This document shows positions 34,674-46,699 of a stretch of DNA of 64,000 nt, piece by piece (within the stretch, counting starts at the first letter, position 1; every line of letters begins with the position of its first letter). This DNA is from Triglochin maritima (Eukaryota > Streptophyta > Magnoliopsida > Alismatales > Juncaginaceae): the NCBI GenBank assembly GCA_963682175.1, contig OY821779.1, positions 7,018,501 through 7,082,500 on the forward strand, given 5' to 3'. Both the position numbers and the translations under genes were made by a program. The notes under the pieces were generated by a model. The model was not told the origin of the DNA. It ran no database searches and was given only the letters and a program-made list of their open reading frames with translations.

Positions 34674-37340
34674 ATGTCAAGCAGAAGCAGAAACTTCCGC
34701 CGTCGATCCGACTCCGACGACGCCGTCACCGGCGACGACAAACCCACCGTCGCCGCCCCCAAACCCGCCGCCAGACCCAAACCCAAACTCCTCAGCTTCG
34801 CCGACGACGAGGAAGAGCAGCTCGATCCCCCTGTCCGCGTCCGCCCCTCCAAGCCCCTCCCCACCTCCAAACCCTCCTCGATCCACAAGCTCACCTCCAC
34901 CAAGGACCGCGCCGCTGCCCCCGTCTTCCCCTCCAACGTCCAGCCCCAGACCGGCGAGTACACCAAGGAGAAGCTCCGCGAGCTCCAGAAGAACGCCCGA
35001 TCCCTCGGCAGTAGCGTTCCGAAACAGGAACCTGTCGTCGTCCTCAAGGGCCTCGTCAAGCCCGTGGTCGAGAAGAAGGACGAGAGGGAGGAGGACGAAG
35101 AGGCGAGGCGGGAGAAGGAGGCAAGGAGGTTCGCGAAGTTGGGGATTGATGGGAAGGATTCCGGGGGTTTGATTCCTGACCAGGCGACGATCGACGCGAT
35201 TAGGGCGAAGAGGGAGCGGTTGCGGCAGTCGCGTGTGGCCCCAGATTATATCTCGTTGGATAGCGGAGGAGTTGTTAGTGCTCGGAGTGCTGGCGGGTCG
35301 AGCGATGACGAGGAGAGTGACTTTAGGGGGAGGATGTCTTTGCTCGGGGACGGGAAGGAAGGCGGCGGTTTTAAGGGTGTGTTTGAGGTTGTTGAGGAGA
35401 GGGATGCTGTGGTGGAGGCTAAAGAAGTGGATGGTAAATCGAGAGTGGTGGTGGAGGAGGAAGAGGAAGATGAGGAGGAGAGGATTTGGGAAGAAGAGCA
35501 GTTCCGGAAAGGATTGGGGAAGAGACTTGATGATGCCTTGTCCGCTCATGTAGGCGCAACACCTATTCCAGCAATTGCACCCTCGTATCCAACTCTGCCG
35601 CCTGTTTATCCTCAGCAAGTTTTGTTCGGTGGGGCTTCACAAGGTTCCGGCATTGGTGTCTCACGAAGTGCTGAAGTGTTGTCGATCACAGAGCAAGCTG
35701 CTGTTGCAACGCGTGCTTTGAAGGAAAACATTAGTAAGCTTAAGGAGACTCACGGCAGAACTGTTTCATCACTTGTCAAGACGGAGGACAATCTGTTGGA
35801 AGGGCTGTCCAACATCACTGATCTGGAGAAGTCTCTGGAGGCTGCCAGTAAGAAATTTGTGTACATGCAGGAGCTGCGGAACTTTGTATCTGTTATGTGT
35901 GATTTCTTACAGGATAAGTCTCCGTACATCGAGGAACTTGAAGAGCAAATGCAAAAGCTTCACGAAGATAGGGCATCAGCTATTTTGGAAAGAAGAGCTC
36001 TTGATTTTGCCGATGAGTCTGCTGAAATTGAAGCTGCTGTGAATGCTGCCATGTCTGTTTTAAGCAAAGGTTCGGGATCAGCCTATGTTTCGGCTGCCAC
36101 AACTGCAGCACAGGCTGCTTCTGCTGCTGCTAAAGAAAGTGCCAATCTGCCAGTGGAGTTGGATGAGTTTGGTCGTGATATGAACTTACAAAAGCGTATG
36201 GATTCAGCAAGGAGGGCGGAGTCGAGGAAGCGAAGGAGACATCGTTCTGAAAGCAAAAGAATTTCAATGGGCAATGATAATGAAGGTTATTTAATTGAAG
36301 GAGAGTGCAGCACTGATGAGAGTGATTCTGAAAGCAAAGCCTACATATCTAATCAGGATGAGCTGCTCCAAACTGCTGATCAAATTTTCTGTGATGCAGC
36401 AGATGAGTACTCCAATCTTTCTGTTGTCAAAGAGAAGCTTGAGGACTGGAAAAGGCAATTTCATTCAAGCTACAGAGATGCGTATATGTCACTGACCGCA
36501 CCAGATATCTTCTCTCCTTATGTCAGATTGGAGCTTCTTAAGTGGGATCCACTGTACCAAGATATAGACTTCAATGACATGAAATGGCATATGGAACTAT
36601 TTGATTATGGAATGAGGGAAAATGAAAGTGATTTTGATCCTGATGATCCTGATGCAAATCTCATACCCGAGCTAGTAGAAAAAGTTGCTCTTCCTATTCT
36701 ACATCATGAAATTGCACATTGTTGGGATATTTTTAGTACTAAAAGAACAAAAAATGCAGTTTCTGCCATTAAGTTGGTAATCAATTATATCCCATCTTCA
36801 AGTGAGACACTACGAGATTTGTTGTCTGTGATACACACCTGTCTGTCTGAGGCTGTCAACAATCTTGTTGTCCCAACCTGGAGTACAACAGTGATGAAGA
36901 TTGTTCCTGATGCAGCACAAATTGCCGCATACCAGTTTGGTATGTCAGTTCGTTTGCTCCGAAACATCTGTTTGTGGAAGAACATTTTAGCACAACCTGT
37001 ATTGGAAGAAATTGCGTTAGATAAGCTTATTGGTGGGAAGATAATGCCACATTTACACAGCACCATGCCGAATGTGCATGATGCTCTGACTAGAACAGAG
37101 AGGGTTGTGGCTTCACTATCAGGGGTCTGGTCTGGTCCTAAGGGAGAAAATTCCCAAAGATTGCAACCTCTAGTGAATTGTGTGTCAGAATTGGGAAGGA
37201 AGTTGGAGAAGAGGCATGTATCAGTCGGTGGGGATGTTACAGGACTTGCTCGTCGCTTGAAGAAAATTTTGGTCGACCTCAACGAATATGACAAAGCAAG
37301 AGCCATCTTGAGAACCTTTCAAATCAAAGAGGCACTTTAG
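34674..37340 (+). CDS. ILP1: ILP1/GCFC-family protein (PAXBP1 type), 888 aa
   Basis: An uninterrupted frame. I chose the ATG at 34674 (ACCATGTCA context, opening MSSRSRNFRRRSDSDD) rather than the upstream in-frame ATG, because the family begins with this SRNFRRR block and the upstream 36 codons look like 5' UTR. Residues 1-310 are charged and low complexity, with PDYISLDSG, DDEESDFRGRMSLLG and acidic runs. Residues about 337-460 are predicted helical/coiled coil (SITEQAAVATRALKENISK onward). An Ala-rich segment and a basic SRKRRRHRSESKR (nuclear signal) follow. The GC-rich-sequence DNA-binding-factor-like (GCFC) domain runs from about 574 to the end (EYSNLSVVKEKLEDWKRQF, APDIFSPYVRLELLKWDPL, WHMELFDYG), and the protein ends ARAILRTFQIKEAL. 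In Arabidopsis, ILP1 affects endoreduplication and belongs to a spliceosome-disassembly (NTR1-type) complex; the same nuclear role is inferred here. Confidence 0.93.
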   Translation: MSSRSRNFRRRSDSDDAVTGDDKPTVAAPKPAARPKPKLLSFADDEEEQLDPPVRVRPSKPLPTSKPSSIHKLTSTKDRAAAPVFPSNVQPQTGEYTKEKLRELQKNARSLGSSVPKQEPVVVLKGLVKPVVEKKDEREEDEEARREKEARRFAKLGIDGKDSGGLIPDQATIDAIRAKRERLRQSRVAPDYISLDSGGVVSARSAGGSSDDEESDFRGRMSLLGDGKEGGGFKGVFEVVEERDAVVEAKEVDGKSRVVVEEEEEDEEERIWEEEQFRKGLGKRLDDALSAHVGATPIPAIAPSYPTLPPVYPQQVLFGGASQGSGIGVSRSAEVLSITEQAAVATRALKENISKLKETHGRTVSSLVKTEDNLLEGLSNITDLEKSLEAASKKFVYMQELRNFVSVMCDFLQDKSPYIEELEEQMQKLHEDRASAILERRALDFADESAEIEAAVNAAMSVLSKGSGSAYVSAATTAAQAASAAAKESANLPVELDEFGRDMNLQKRMDSARRAESRKRRRHRSESKRISMGNDNEGYLIEGECSTDESDSESKAYISNQDELLQTADQIFCDAADEYSNLSVVKEKLEDWKRQFHSSYRDAYMSLTAPDIFSPYVRLELLKWDPLYQDIDFNDMKWHMELFDYGMRENESDFDPDDPDANLIPELVEKVALPILHHEIAHCWDIFSTKRTKNAVSAIKLVINYIPSSSETLRDLLSVIHTCLSEAVNNLVVPTWSTTVMKIVPDAAQIAAYQFGMSVRLLRNICLWKNILAQPVLEEIALDKLIGGKIMPHLHSTMPNVHDALTRTERVVASLSGVWSGPKGENSQRLQPLVNCVSELGRKLEKRHVSVGGDVTGLARRLKKILVDLNEYDKARAILRTFQIKEAL

Positions 37341-38287
37341 GTACACATTCATGTATAAGGATCTTGCATCTTGGTTTAATTGGAAAAATCTGCAGGTGTG
37401 TTAGGCCAGGTTCACCTTGCATTGGAGATTCTTTTTCTTTACAAAAATTCTTAAGTTGTCATTGTATATATAATGGTGTATGGAATGTTAACATGGTTTG
37501 TAGATCCACATGGGCATGCCCATTTATTTTTGAATATCGTCATAGCCTTTGTCAGTAGACTTTCATTTATCTATTTATTCAAAGCAAGTAATATTTGCAC
37601 AGGCTTGGCATTTGAGTTTAAGGCTTTGTAGATTTCAATTGAAGTCTCTTCATTGTGGCAATATCATCCAGTATAGATTTACACGACGGAAACTTCCAAA
37701 TATTTATTAGGTTTGCATTGAAAACCGACAGATTGCATAATGATGAAAGAAAACGTTCAGCATGGATTTCTGAGTTTGCCAGACCATGTGCCATGTCCAA
37801 TATACATCATATCCATGAAACCTTTTCCCCGACCAATCACTTACTAGTTGCTAACTTCAATTTTCTGATATAATGATCACTGGTGTCGATTCATATTTTT
37901 AACACCTTTAGATTCTTTACATTGGATTATATTTTTCAGTTTCTTTTTGCAGCCATAGCCTTGTGCTGCAATCTAGAAGATGCAACCACAACAACCGAAG
38001 CTGCTGATTCAGCCAAACAGAAGAAGTTCATCCTTATTAATTTTGTTATCTTTTTCAACTTTATCTGTGAACCGCATGAACTTCAGAATGGCTGAAACAG
38101 AAGGAAAACCCCCTTTCTAAGTTTGTTGAGAAGTGGGTGATTCTGTTTGCGCAAATCACATTGTGACAGACCTGAATTTCTTACAGAAGTTTTGTAGTGC
38201 CTGTAACCGTAACAAGTTTACTGTGTATGAAGTGTCAAGTGTATTAACTTGACACTTCTATTCTGGGTTCCTGCCAATTGTAACATT

Positions 38288-38550
38288 GTGCTGGAGCACA
38301 CGTAGTGAAGATCAGATTAGTTTGCCCTCTATCATTGAGATTGCTTTTATTGATTGAAATTTACCTTCTATTGGGCACGTGGCTTGCTTAGTTGAAAATT
38401 TCGAGAGGCGTAAAGGGAATACAATCATATGTTATGCAAGATAATGATGATTTTATTTTTCAGTTCCATTTACCCTGACAAATCAACACAGTTAGTAATC
38501 ATGGAGTATTGTTCACATTAACTTCGTGCTAGCCATCTACCAAGAGATTA
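38288..38550. repeat. Direct duplication, copy 1
   Basis: Shares TGCTGGAGCACAC, CATTGAGATTGCTTT, a TTACCTTCTATTGGGCA-like block, and CATCTACCAAGAGAT in the same order with 40298-40629. Confidence 0.8.
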
Positions 38551-40297
38551 TTGGGGATTTTGTGTTTTTACTGGTCCTGGCAGATAAGATTTTTCCAATA
38601 TGTTTAGTACTATTCATATGGTTTTGGTTGGAACATGTGAACTGACGTGCTACTTGCATTACATTGACTGTAATTTTTCACAATTGTCCATGTTTAGGTA
38701 CAAATGTACTGTGGTGATCATTGGAAAAGTGTGTTGTGGATGATAGATTTCTTTTTGTGGTTCGTTTTATAACTTTGATTAATGTAATTTTTTGTTATCA
38801 TCTTGAAGGTCAGAGGCATCATTGTTTGTACTTTACGGATAGTGAACATGAATGACCATCGATGAGTTTTTGACCATCCATGAGTTTGGTTTAGCTTATA
38901 TTATTAACTATAACGTGGACGCGAAACTTACACTGTAAATGTCTGGTGCAGTGTAGCACCTTTGGAGTTCTTGGATTCAACGGGAATATAAACATCATGT
39001 ATTCTGAGCTTCAAGTTTTCAACCCATCGTAGTGTTGATGACGTGTCTACTTTTATCTGTCATTCTGCATAAAACTTATATGAATGAGCATTTCAGATAC
39101 CGTTTTGCCCTTTCTTTATTTCTAGCTATGAAGCCCTCTATTATCTTGTCTAAATCAAATTACTTGTGATGCTGTGGATTTCTTGTATTACGCTCGTGAT
39201 ATATCTACTTATACCTTCCATCTATAAATGTTTGTCCTAGTCTTACTTTGTGTTTCAGATTTTGCAACAGCTATTTGCTTATAGGATGCTGCAAATGGAT
39301 ACCACTCACAGCACCTATTGACGACGGAAGCTGAGGGGTATGAGTCTCTTCATTGCTGCAGCTCTTTAACTTCTAGCATTTAAATCTGTGATACTATGCT
39401 GTTTATTGAGCCATTTGTTCCTTCCATCATCCTTAACTCCAATGCTCCAGATGCATTCTTCTTTCACTCCAGAAATATTGATTTTCTGTACATGTAGTGG
39501 GTGCTGATCTGTATCCATTTTCTATTTCTTAAGCATGCATTGATGTTCCCTCTATTAAGAATTTAAAACCAGGACTTGACATCGAATTGTTCAGGGCACT
39601 GAGTCAATGGTTCATATGAACCCGTGACATTAGCATGTATATATGTTATTCATTTTGGACTTTTGAGTTTTTCAAGTCATTAAATCAGAGTCTGATTCAA
39701 TTGATTATTTTACAAATTCAGTCATTCAAATCCTTAAACTTAGTCCAGTTCATTAGTGGTTCAGTGAATCAAGCTGTGAACGGGTAGTTAGATATTTCAG
39801 AGTGGACTGCCAGCCGGTTTCAGGTTCAACTAGTTGAACAGGCTGTTTGGTCCAGGTTTGAATACACTGCTCTCTATCATATGCTATTAGGTTAGCCTTT
39901 ATTTTCAAATTCTAAAATATTTTGACCTCAGTTATACTTGAACTTTGTTTTTAGCTGTATTCCTTGTCCAAGTACTGTTAATATTGTTTTATTTGTGTTG
40001 TAGATGAGTTGATGAAGTTATTTCTGATATCCATGGGTATGTGGTAATTTATTGACAAACATGAATAAATTGTGTGGCACTTGATTCCCTTCCGTAGGAT
40101 TTATTTTGTGTAATCATTTTTGTTTAAAAATTGATATATCTGAATGCTTATATATTGTTCCTGTTTGTGGCTTTATTTCTACTTTATTCTTACTCCTGCT
40201 TGAGAAGTCTAAATGTAAAACTTCATTTTTGAACACTTGGAAACTTTTATTTTGGTCTTAGCACACTTAAAACTTTCACTTTGGTAAAAGGACATTA

Positions 40298-40629
40298 TGC
40301 TGGAGCACACCAAGTGAAATCAGATTTCTCTCCATCATTGAGATTGCTTTATTGATGTAAAGTTACCTCTTATTTGGCAAGTGGTTTACTCAAGTGAAAG
40401 TTCAGACTTCAAACTGGAAAGGGAAATGCCATCACATGTTGCACAGGACAATGATAAATTCATTTCTTTGTAATCAAATAGAATGTTGCTCCTCGACAAG
40501 TAGTTTTTCCCTATCTATATTTTGATAGTTCTATTTACCGGAGTAGTAAAAATTAACATTTAATGATTACAGAGTATTGCTGACATAACACATTGTTGTT
40601 ATGCCAGTCATCTACCAAGAGATAATAAT
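40298..40629. repeat. Direct duplication, copy 2
   Basis: Same order of shared blocks as 38288-38550, about 2.0 kb downstream, with about 65 bp more inserted sequence. Confidence 0.8.
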
Positions 40630-40724
40630 ACGTCTTTCAGTTAATATTCCCGCTTGAGTATTATAATATCATACTGTCTGTATACATTTGCTACTTGACT
40701 GATTTTAACATAAAATCACGAGGA

Positions 40725-40908
40725 GATTGATGAGCTCATTGCCAGTTTAAGGAACAAGACCTACAACCTCGAGTGCCCAGTGGTTTTGATCGGTTGCCCA
40801 AGCATGACTTATCTAGGTCGAGCAAACACCCAATACCTCATCAAGACCAAAGCTCCAGCTGTTGCTATTCAACAGGGGAAAGGTATGTTGTGCTTGCTGA
40901 AGAGGTAA
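40725..40908 (+). pseudogene. Unrecognised exon-like coding fragment
   Basis: A 61-codon open stretch, visible as EEIDELIASLRNKTYNLECP, VVLIGCPSMTYLGRANTQYL, IKTKAPAVAIQQGKG, with coding-like composition and a possible donor AAAG|GTATGT at 40880. One base out of frame, the next codons read YVVLAEEVKLRCLA, so it may be a frameshifted single exon. Just downstream, the 21-nt word CCCTGGCCACAAGTCAATAG plus T repeats in tandem (40924 and 40965). I do not recognise the family. It could be a gene relic or a captured fragment. Confidence 0.4.
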
Positions 40909-41661
40909 AGCTCAGGTGCCTCGCCCTGGCCACAAGTCAATAGTGGACTAATCAGTTTGCTCACCCTGGCCACAAGTCAATAGTGGTGTTGAGATCTAGT
41001 GCCATGGATATTTTTTCTGAAGCCACGAAAATGTCAAACCACAACCGTAAAGAAAGAGCTCAGAGTACAGGTAAGATCCAGTGAAGAATAATAGTTTGTA
41101 AGGTTTGTTTGCTCACCAGTTTCTTAGATCTTTGAGTTGATGTGTTGCAGACGTGTATCCTGAAGGTAACACATTGATTAACATCAGGTTGGAGATAGTG
41201 ATAATTGTATATATGCCTAAAGTTATGTTGGGACCTCGGCTTTAGATGAACTCATCTTTATCTTTCATCGCTGAGGTATGTTCTCCATCAACTCCAGGAG
41301 GACTTCGCTATAGACAAAAATACCACGTCTGTGAATCATATATTCTCATCACCTGCAGATATGATCATATGATGGTAATTGTAGTGTGGGCTATTGTGTT
41401 ATCTAGTGAATCCTGAATCTGGGTTCTGTAGCAATATGATTTCGTTCTTTATGGGAGCTATTGATGTGGTTTGATTGTTGTGATTTTGATACCGTTGCTT
41501 AAAAGAAGTGTCTTTGCCTTGATTCTGCCCCTATAAGCATTCTTGAAATGCTCATGGTCTTACACTGTTATGATCAATGTGTACTGTTCTGTTTTTTTTC
41601 CTTTCTATTGTTCAAGATTTGAATTTTAATGGAGCATTGGTTAAAAGAACTGTTTTTCTTG

Positions 41662-41747
41662 CAGGAAAGGTGGCCATTTACTGTTTCCGTGAAGAAAGCA
41701 GAGGCAGAGATAGCGATCATAGTGGTGGAGGTCTTTTTCCATCATAA
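41662..41747 (+). other. Possible terminal exon-like segment
   Basis: Follows TTTTTCTTGCAG. One frame reads KVAIYCFREESRGRDSDHSG and stops shortly after. It could belong to the same lost gene as 40725-40908, or be chance. Confidence 0.2.
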
Positions 41748-43146
41748 CATCAAAAAAATAAAATGTCTTTTAGATTTTAGATGTATACGTGAATTCATTC
41801 TTTTTTGTTTTTAATAAGTATAATAGGGTTAATTTAGTTACATTCCACCAATTATCTGTTATCATAGAAGTAAAGATCGAACTTAATTCCCATCGCACAG
41901 TGATGCACATGTGTGTGAATTCGCTAATTTCTCTGGTAGATAACTCCAACTCCTCTCTTAGTCTTGTGAACATTCTTGACTCTTGAGTCCTCTCTTGGAT
42001 TCCAATGGAATTGCAACGCCAAGTAATCTAACCCCCATCAATCTGTGCACGCTCTTCCAAATTCTACAGCTGACTTTTGTGTTTCCTAGTTCCTATCATT
42101 TGATTCGGGTGTGAGACATTCACAAAGTCCAATATAAACTTTCAATTTGTTGATTACATTAAACTTCAATTTTGTTTTCAAGTTGGGTTCTCTATGGTGA
42201 CTAGGAGAATTATAGACATGTCACATGTAGTGACCACTTTCAATTGCTTTCCTTGAGTCGGGCTGTTTTGTCAACTTCTGTGAAACTTTTTCGATAAATC
42301 TCAACTTGACAAAGCTCAAAACTAACGCCAATCAACTTTTTCTTGGTGATGTGTGTGTGAATTGACAAAAGAACGGATGCACGACCAAATAGAAGAGGGT
42401 TTTAGAAGTAAAGAGAAAAGCAAAATGAAATAAATGTCTAACAAAATTGAATATGATCTACGCTAATTGCGGCTAATCCTATTCTCTAGAAGTTAACAGA
42501 AATCATCAATAGCCTTCTAAAAGGTGAGACACGAGGCAAACCACCTACCCTAATTGTGAATTTATCGCATCCTACAATTTAAGGCCAGAAATCTAGAATA
42601 GACATACGGCTTTTGAGCATACCAACAGGGAAACCCTCCATTTCCCTGAAACCAATTGTAGACATTATCTGTAGGAAATTCCAACAAAGAACACTGATCT
42701 AACTTTCATCCTGTATAGTGTATCTTTTCTTGACCTCAGCTGCGTATCATTAGAAGATAGACCTATGAATGACCATAAAAGTAAAATCTTCGCCTAGCTT
42801 GATCCTAACGAACCAATTGTTTCTTAACATTGGATATGTGGGAGCTTTCAAAAACATAGTTTAACATAGGATGCGAAGATGTATTCATGATTGTAAGTTT
42901 GCAACCATGCCATCACCACGCATCAAGACCACACAAAAACCTCTGAACTATAACATTATAAAACCGGTCAAAACCACTCTCATTTAGATATAATAAGTTC
43001 TTTAATCCCTAAATTGGGCCTCTATGCAAAACTACTGGTGTGCAATGGCAACCTCCATGCATCAAATCCCTGTTTAGGATGAAATACTTGCTCTCTATAC
43101 AAATCAAAGGCAGATAACCAATTCAAAGAAAGTAATGAGAGGCCCA

Positions 43147-45556
43147 TCAGGGAAATTGCTGCCTGTTGTAAGTATCCTCGTGAACGAAAACCGGTTGGGT
43201 GGCCTGCGGAGGGACCTGCGGTTGTCCCATAGCAATGCCCTCGCCTTGTTGTGTCCCATTGGTGTCATTGGAATTCTTGGATGACGACAAAGCCAAGTAA
43301 TATATAATTGCAAGTGAAACACTTGAGAAGGACATGATTGCACCTCCAGAGAAAACTCCTGGCTTAACGACGTAGCAATAGTCACCGAAGTATATCCGTT
43401 CTTGACCGTGGGGGTCGTTGAGGGCGGAACCCATCAGCAACAAGATGAACGCCATAATGAATGTCATCCTGAAATATAGGTTGAAGAACATCAAGAAATA
43501 TAATTACTTTTGAAATGAAAGGACTCTCTAAGCATCATACAGTAAATGCAAAAAAACCATTGCCTTTGTGTAGTATCCTTGAAAGTATAAGGTTGGAGAA
43601 TTCAATATACAAGTCACATTTAGTAAAGCTTAATATGACCTATGAATCCTATGATCAAAAGGGAGAAGGCTTAGGGGAAAAATACGAACAATTGGAGCTA
43701 GAAAAAATTAAGCTGCATATTACCATTTGAGATCAGCAAGAATGGATTATTATCAACAATAACCATAATCAAGCTTACAGTCATAGTCATAGCAACAAGG
43801 AATCAACCATTGACCTTGAACCACTAGAACACAGATGCATTGTCATGGAAATTACGTCAATGAGAAATATAGGATATAAATAGTCACTCAACTACGAAAG
43901 ATAGCCCACGGACCACAAAATATTATGCAGAGTAGGTACATATGCCCAAACAATGTCTCAGAAATCGCTAGTATTCCAAAAGGGTCAGTCTCTGACAATA
44001 ATAGTTAAATTCATGTTGTTTCGTTCTTTACATTTTTAAAAATTAGTGTTCATCCAAAAGGATTGAGGAAGAGATGATGTACATCAAAACAAATATAGAA
44101 ACAAATGTGGGTATTTAAGATCTCCAACATAAATCGATGACATAAGAACACAATCAACCCCCAAAAAATTCAAAATACCATTCCAGAAGAATAATTCAGT
44201 TTTCGTATAAAATATTGAAAATCCTATGGACAAGACTTATGATAAAAGCTTCCAAGGAAAAGAGATGCAATTATATGCAATTAAATACTTTATATGATAA
44301 AGAAGTTTACCAAGAAAAGATGAAAGATATCAATGCTAATGACCACTTGGAACCAGAGGAATATGGATGTTGTTTGCAACAAATGCACCCAGCAGTTGTG
44401 TTGATGATTGCTTGAGCCAAAACTAATGCAACTGCAGAAGCAAGTCCAAGCGCTAAAGCAGGACTTTTCGGATATAAACATTGACCTTCTGTAGTTGCTT
44501 GTACATCGGAAACCTACATATACGAATTCGGGTCAATAAATACCACATGTGTGATATATCAATCACAAACATAGCACATACTTATCCCACTAGAACATCA
44601 CGTACAAAGAAGTTTTTCATGTGACCTTCAAAATTTGCTAGTGTAAAATCTTCATTAGTAAGTTGAGCTATGAAAAGTTCTCAATTTTGCAACTGAACCA
44701 TGAATTCATGAGAGCAGTGGCTTGAGCATCCGTTGACTACTGAAAACTGAAGAGACAGTTTTTGAATTTCAAAGCACATAGTGAATCATAGTTCTTAAAG
44801 GTAGCTAATAACAAATTTTACCTTTCTTAGGCATTAAATGCACTCAGCAATGTTTAGCTTTGATAAAATAACACCTAAAATGCTAAAAGTGCGAAAAACA
44901 CACACACCATAGACAAATTTCATAATGAAATTTTCCAGTGTTAATGTATCCTCACTTAGGACACAACACAAGTTGGTATAAGTGAAGATACCAGAATACA
45001 CCATGCTAAACCTACACTATTTCGTACAACATAATGTTTGGATCTCCTACATTGCTCAGCTCTAACTTCTAACTCGTGCGAAACAAGTAGGTTAACACAA
45101 TGAGAACATATGTTTTCTCTTGATAATATCAGGTTGTTGTTCCAGTCAACCTCCAGCAAAATCTCAGAGGCCCATACAAGCATCACTTGTAGCAACAGAG
45201 TTTATAATTTCTTTCCTTAAAATAAAAAAAAACATCTCAAAAAACAAAACAATTGGTGAGCCAAAAGGATTGCTAACAAACAAAATGGACAAGAGTCCAA
45301 CAAGAGCAGCTACAAAAGGAGATCATTGAAAAACAAAACCAAAAAAAGGACCATTGAGCTCTTTTTCCTTCTGAAAAGCAACCCAAGAACAATCACCAAA
45401 CCAGAATAGTAAGCAAAAAACATCAGAAAAAAGGGGAAAGTAAAGAAATCCAAAAACCTTGATCCTTTCGGCCTCCGCAGTAAAGCCCAGAGCTGCAGAA
45501 AGAAGACCCAGGAATCCAACACCTGCACACACAGCAAGGACCTTTCTTTCCACCAT
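43147..45556 (-). CDS. DUF1218 four-helix membrane protein, 207 aa
   Basis: Exons (minus): 45556-45458, 44513-44311, 43468-43147; GT-AG junctions, TGA at 43149-43147. It opens MVERKVLAVCAGVGFLGLLS (signal-anchor-like helix 1), then a loop with EGQCLYP. Helix 2 is SPALALGLASAVALVLAQAI, then the Cys cluster GCICC. Helix 3 is SLALISFIFSWMTFIMAFIL, then a loop with FGDYCYVVKPGVFSGGA. Helix 4 is near FSSVSLAIIYYLALSS, and a polar Gln/Pro-rich tail follows. This order and the conserved cysteines define plant DUF1218. Some Arabidopsis members (MWL, VCC, DEAL groups) affect secondary-wall lignin, vein pattern or leaf symmetry; the specific role here is unknown. The reading frame stays open upstream of 45556, but the family begins at MVERK. 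Confidence 0.9.
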
Positions 45557-46699
45557 CTCTTCCTCCCACTTCTTGCTCTCTTTGCAAGAAACAGTGGTGT
45601 TTGGTATAGTTTTTTGTTTGTTTTGAAGTGGTGTTTGGTATAATAGGTTTTGCACTTGGAAAGTAAAAGTGGTGTGTGTGGGAAGCTTGGGAATGGGAAC
45701 AGGTGGAAGTCTGTGCTGTGCTGCTGTTTTACCTTTTTTTTTCTTTATCTGGATTTGGGAGTTGGCTTTTGGTGTTTGTTTCCTGCTGGATTCTGGATGT
45801 CGGAATTTTGTTCTCACGATAAAGACTAAGGTGTCGTTTGGTCGCATTTTCACCCAGAAGACAACTCCGGTAAGAAGATGCTTATCTCCCTCACCTGGGA
45901 AGATGTTTGGCCAAGTGATCCATCGACTTCTCATCTATGAATGCGAAATTCCCAACATGCCCTCCAAAAGCAACATTTGGTCCTCTTCGACCCCTTCCCA
46001 AGCAACTCCTCTCTCCCTTCCTCCACCGTCGTCCCCATCTATCTTGTCTCGCTCCTCCAAACTCATTTCGACAACAAATCAATGGCGGCCCCGTCCACCC
46101 GTCCAGCAGTCCCGTTTTGCTTTTGAGGTGTGCCGCCCAAACTGTGGCTTTGTGTGGAGGAGGGTGCCCCTACCCGTGTTTTTACGAGTGCAACCGTGCT
46201 CCGGTGAGTTTTAGGGGTATTTATTGTTATGTTTTTTTCCGAAATTTTCAGTTATTCATGTTTGCTCGTCTGATGTTATCATAAATATGCTCCTCCATTT
46301 TCGAAATCTTATCTTTTTTTCAGTCATGTTTTAGAAGTTGTTTGTTTTGATAGATGGTAATTGTTGTTGATATGAGATCCTAATTCTTTTATTTTCCTAC
46401 ACTATCATCTTCTCACCCAAACTATTAACCAAGACTCCTATTTGTCTTGTTTTTTAGTTATTTTTTAGATATTCGATCCAAGGATTAGTCCATTAGGGTG
46501 CATGTTTTGGTTGGTTCAAAGGTTGCTTTCACTTAAAGGTCCATTAGGGTGCATGATATTTATTGGGGTTTAACTGAAATTGTGAAACCAAAGATAGTAT
46601 CAGTATATATTCCAATCAAGTCATTTATATTTATAACTCGATCAGTTCGTTTCTCTACTTACTCCTAATGTATAGACATTACTTGATCTTTCACATACT

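Larger units (their letters stand above)
37341..43146. other. Long intergenic region downstream of ILP1-like gene
   Basis: Contains the ILP1 3' UTR, a dispersed direct duplication (38288/40298) and an exon-like fragment at 40725-40905. The remainder (39000-40290, 41800-43140) shows nothing I can assign. Confidence 0.45.

Noticed and set aside
34677..35618. 313-aa minus-strand frame over the ILP1-like gene
   Set aside because: Antisense shadow of a GC-rich coding start; the plus-strand protein is clearly conserved.
45323..45934. 203-aa minus-strand open frame around the DUF1218 exon 1
   Set aside because: The frame runs upstream into UTR and downstream into intron 1. The family start (MVERK) and the spliced exons explain the real gene.
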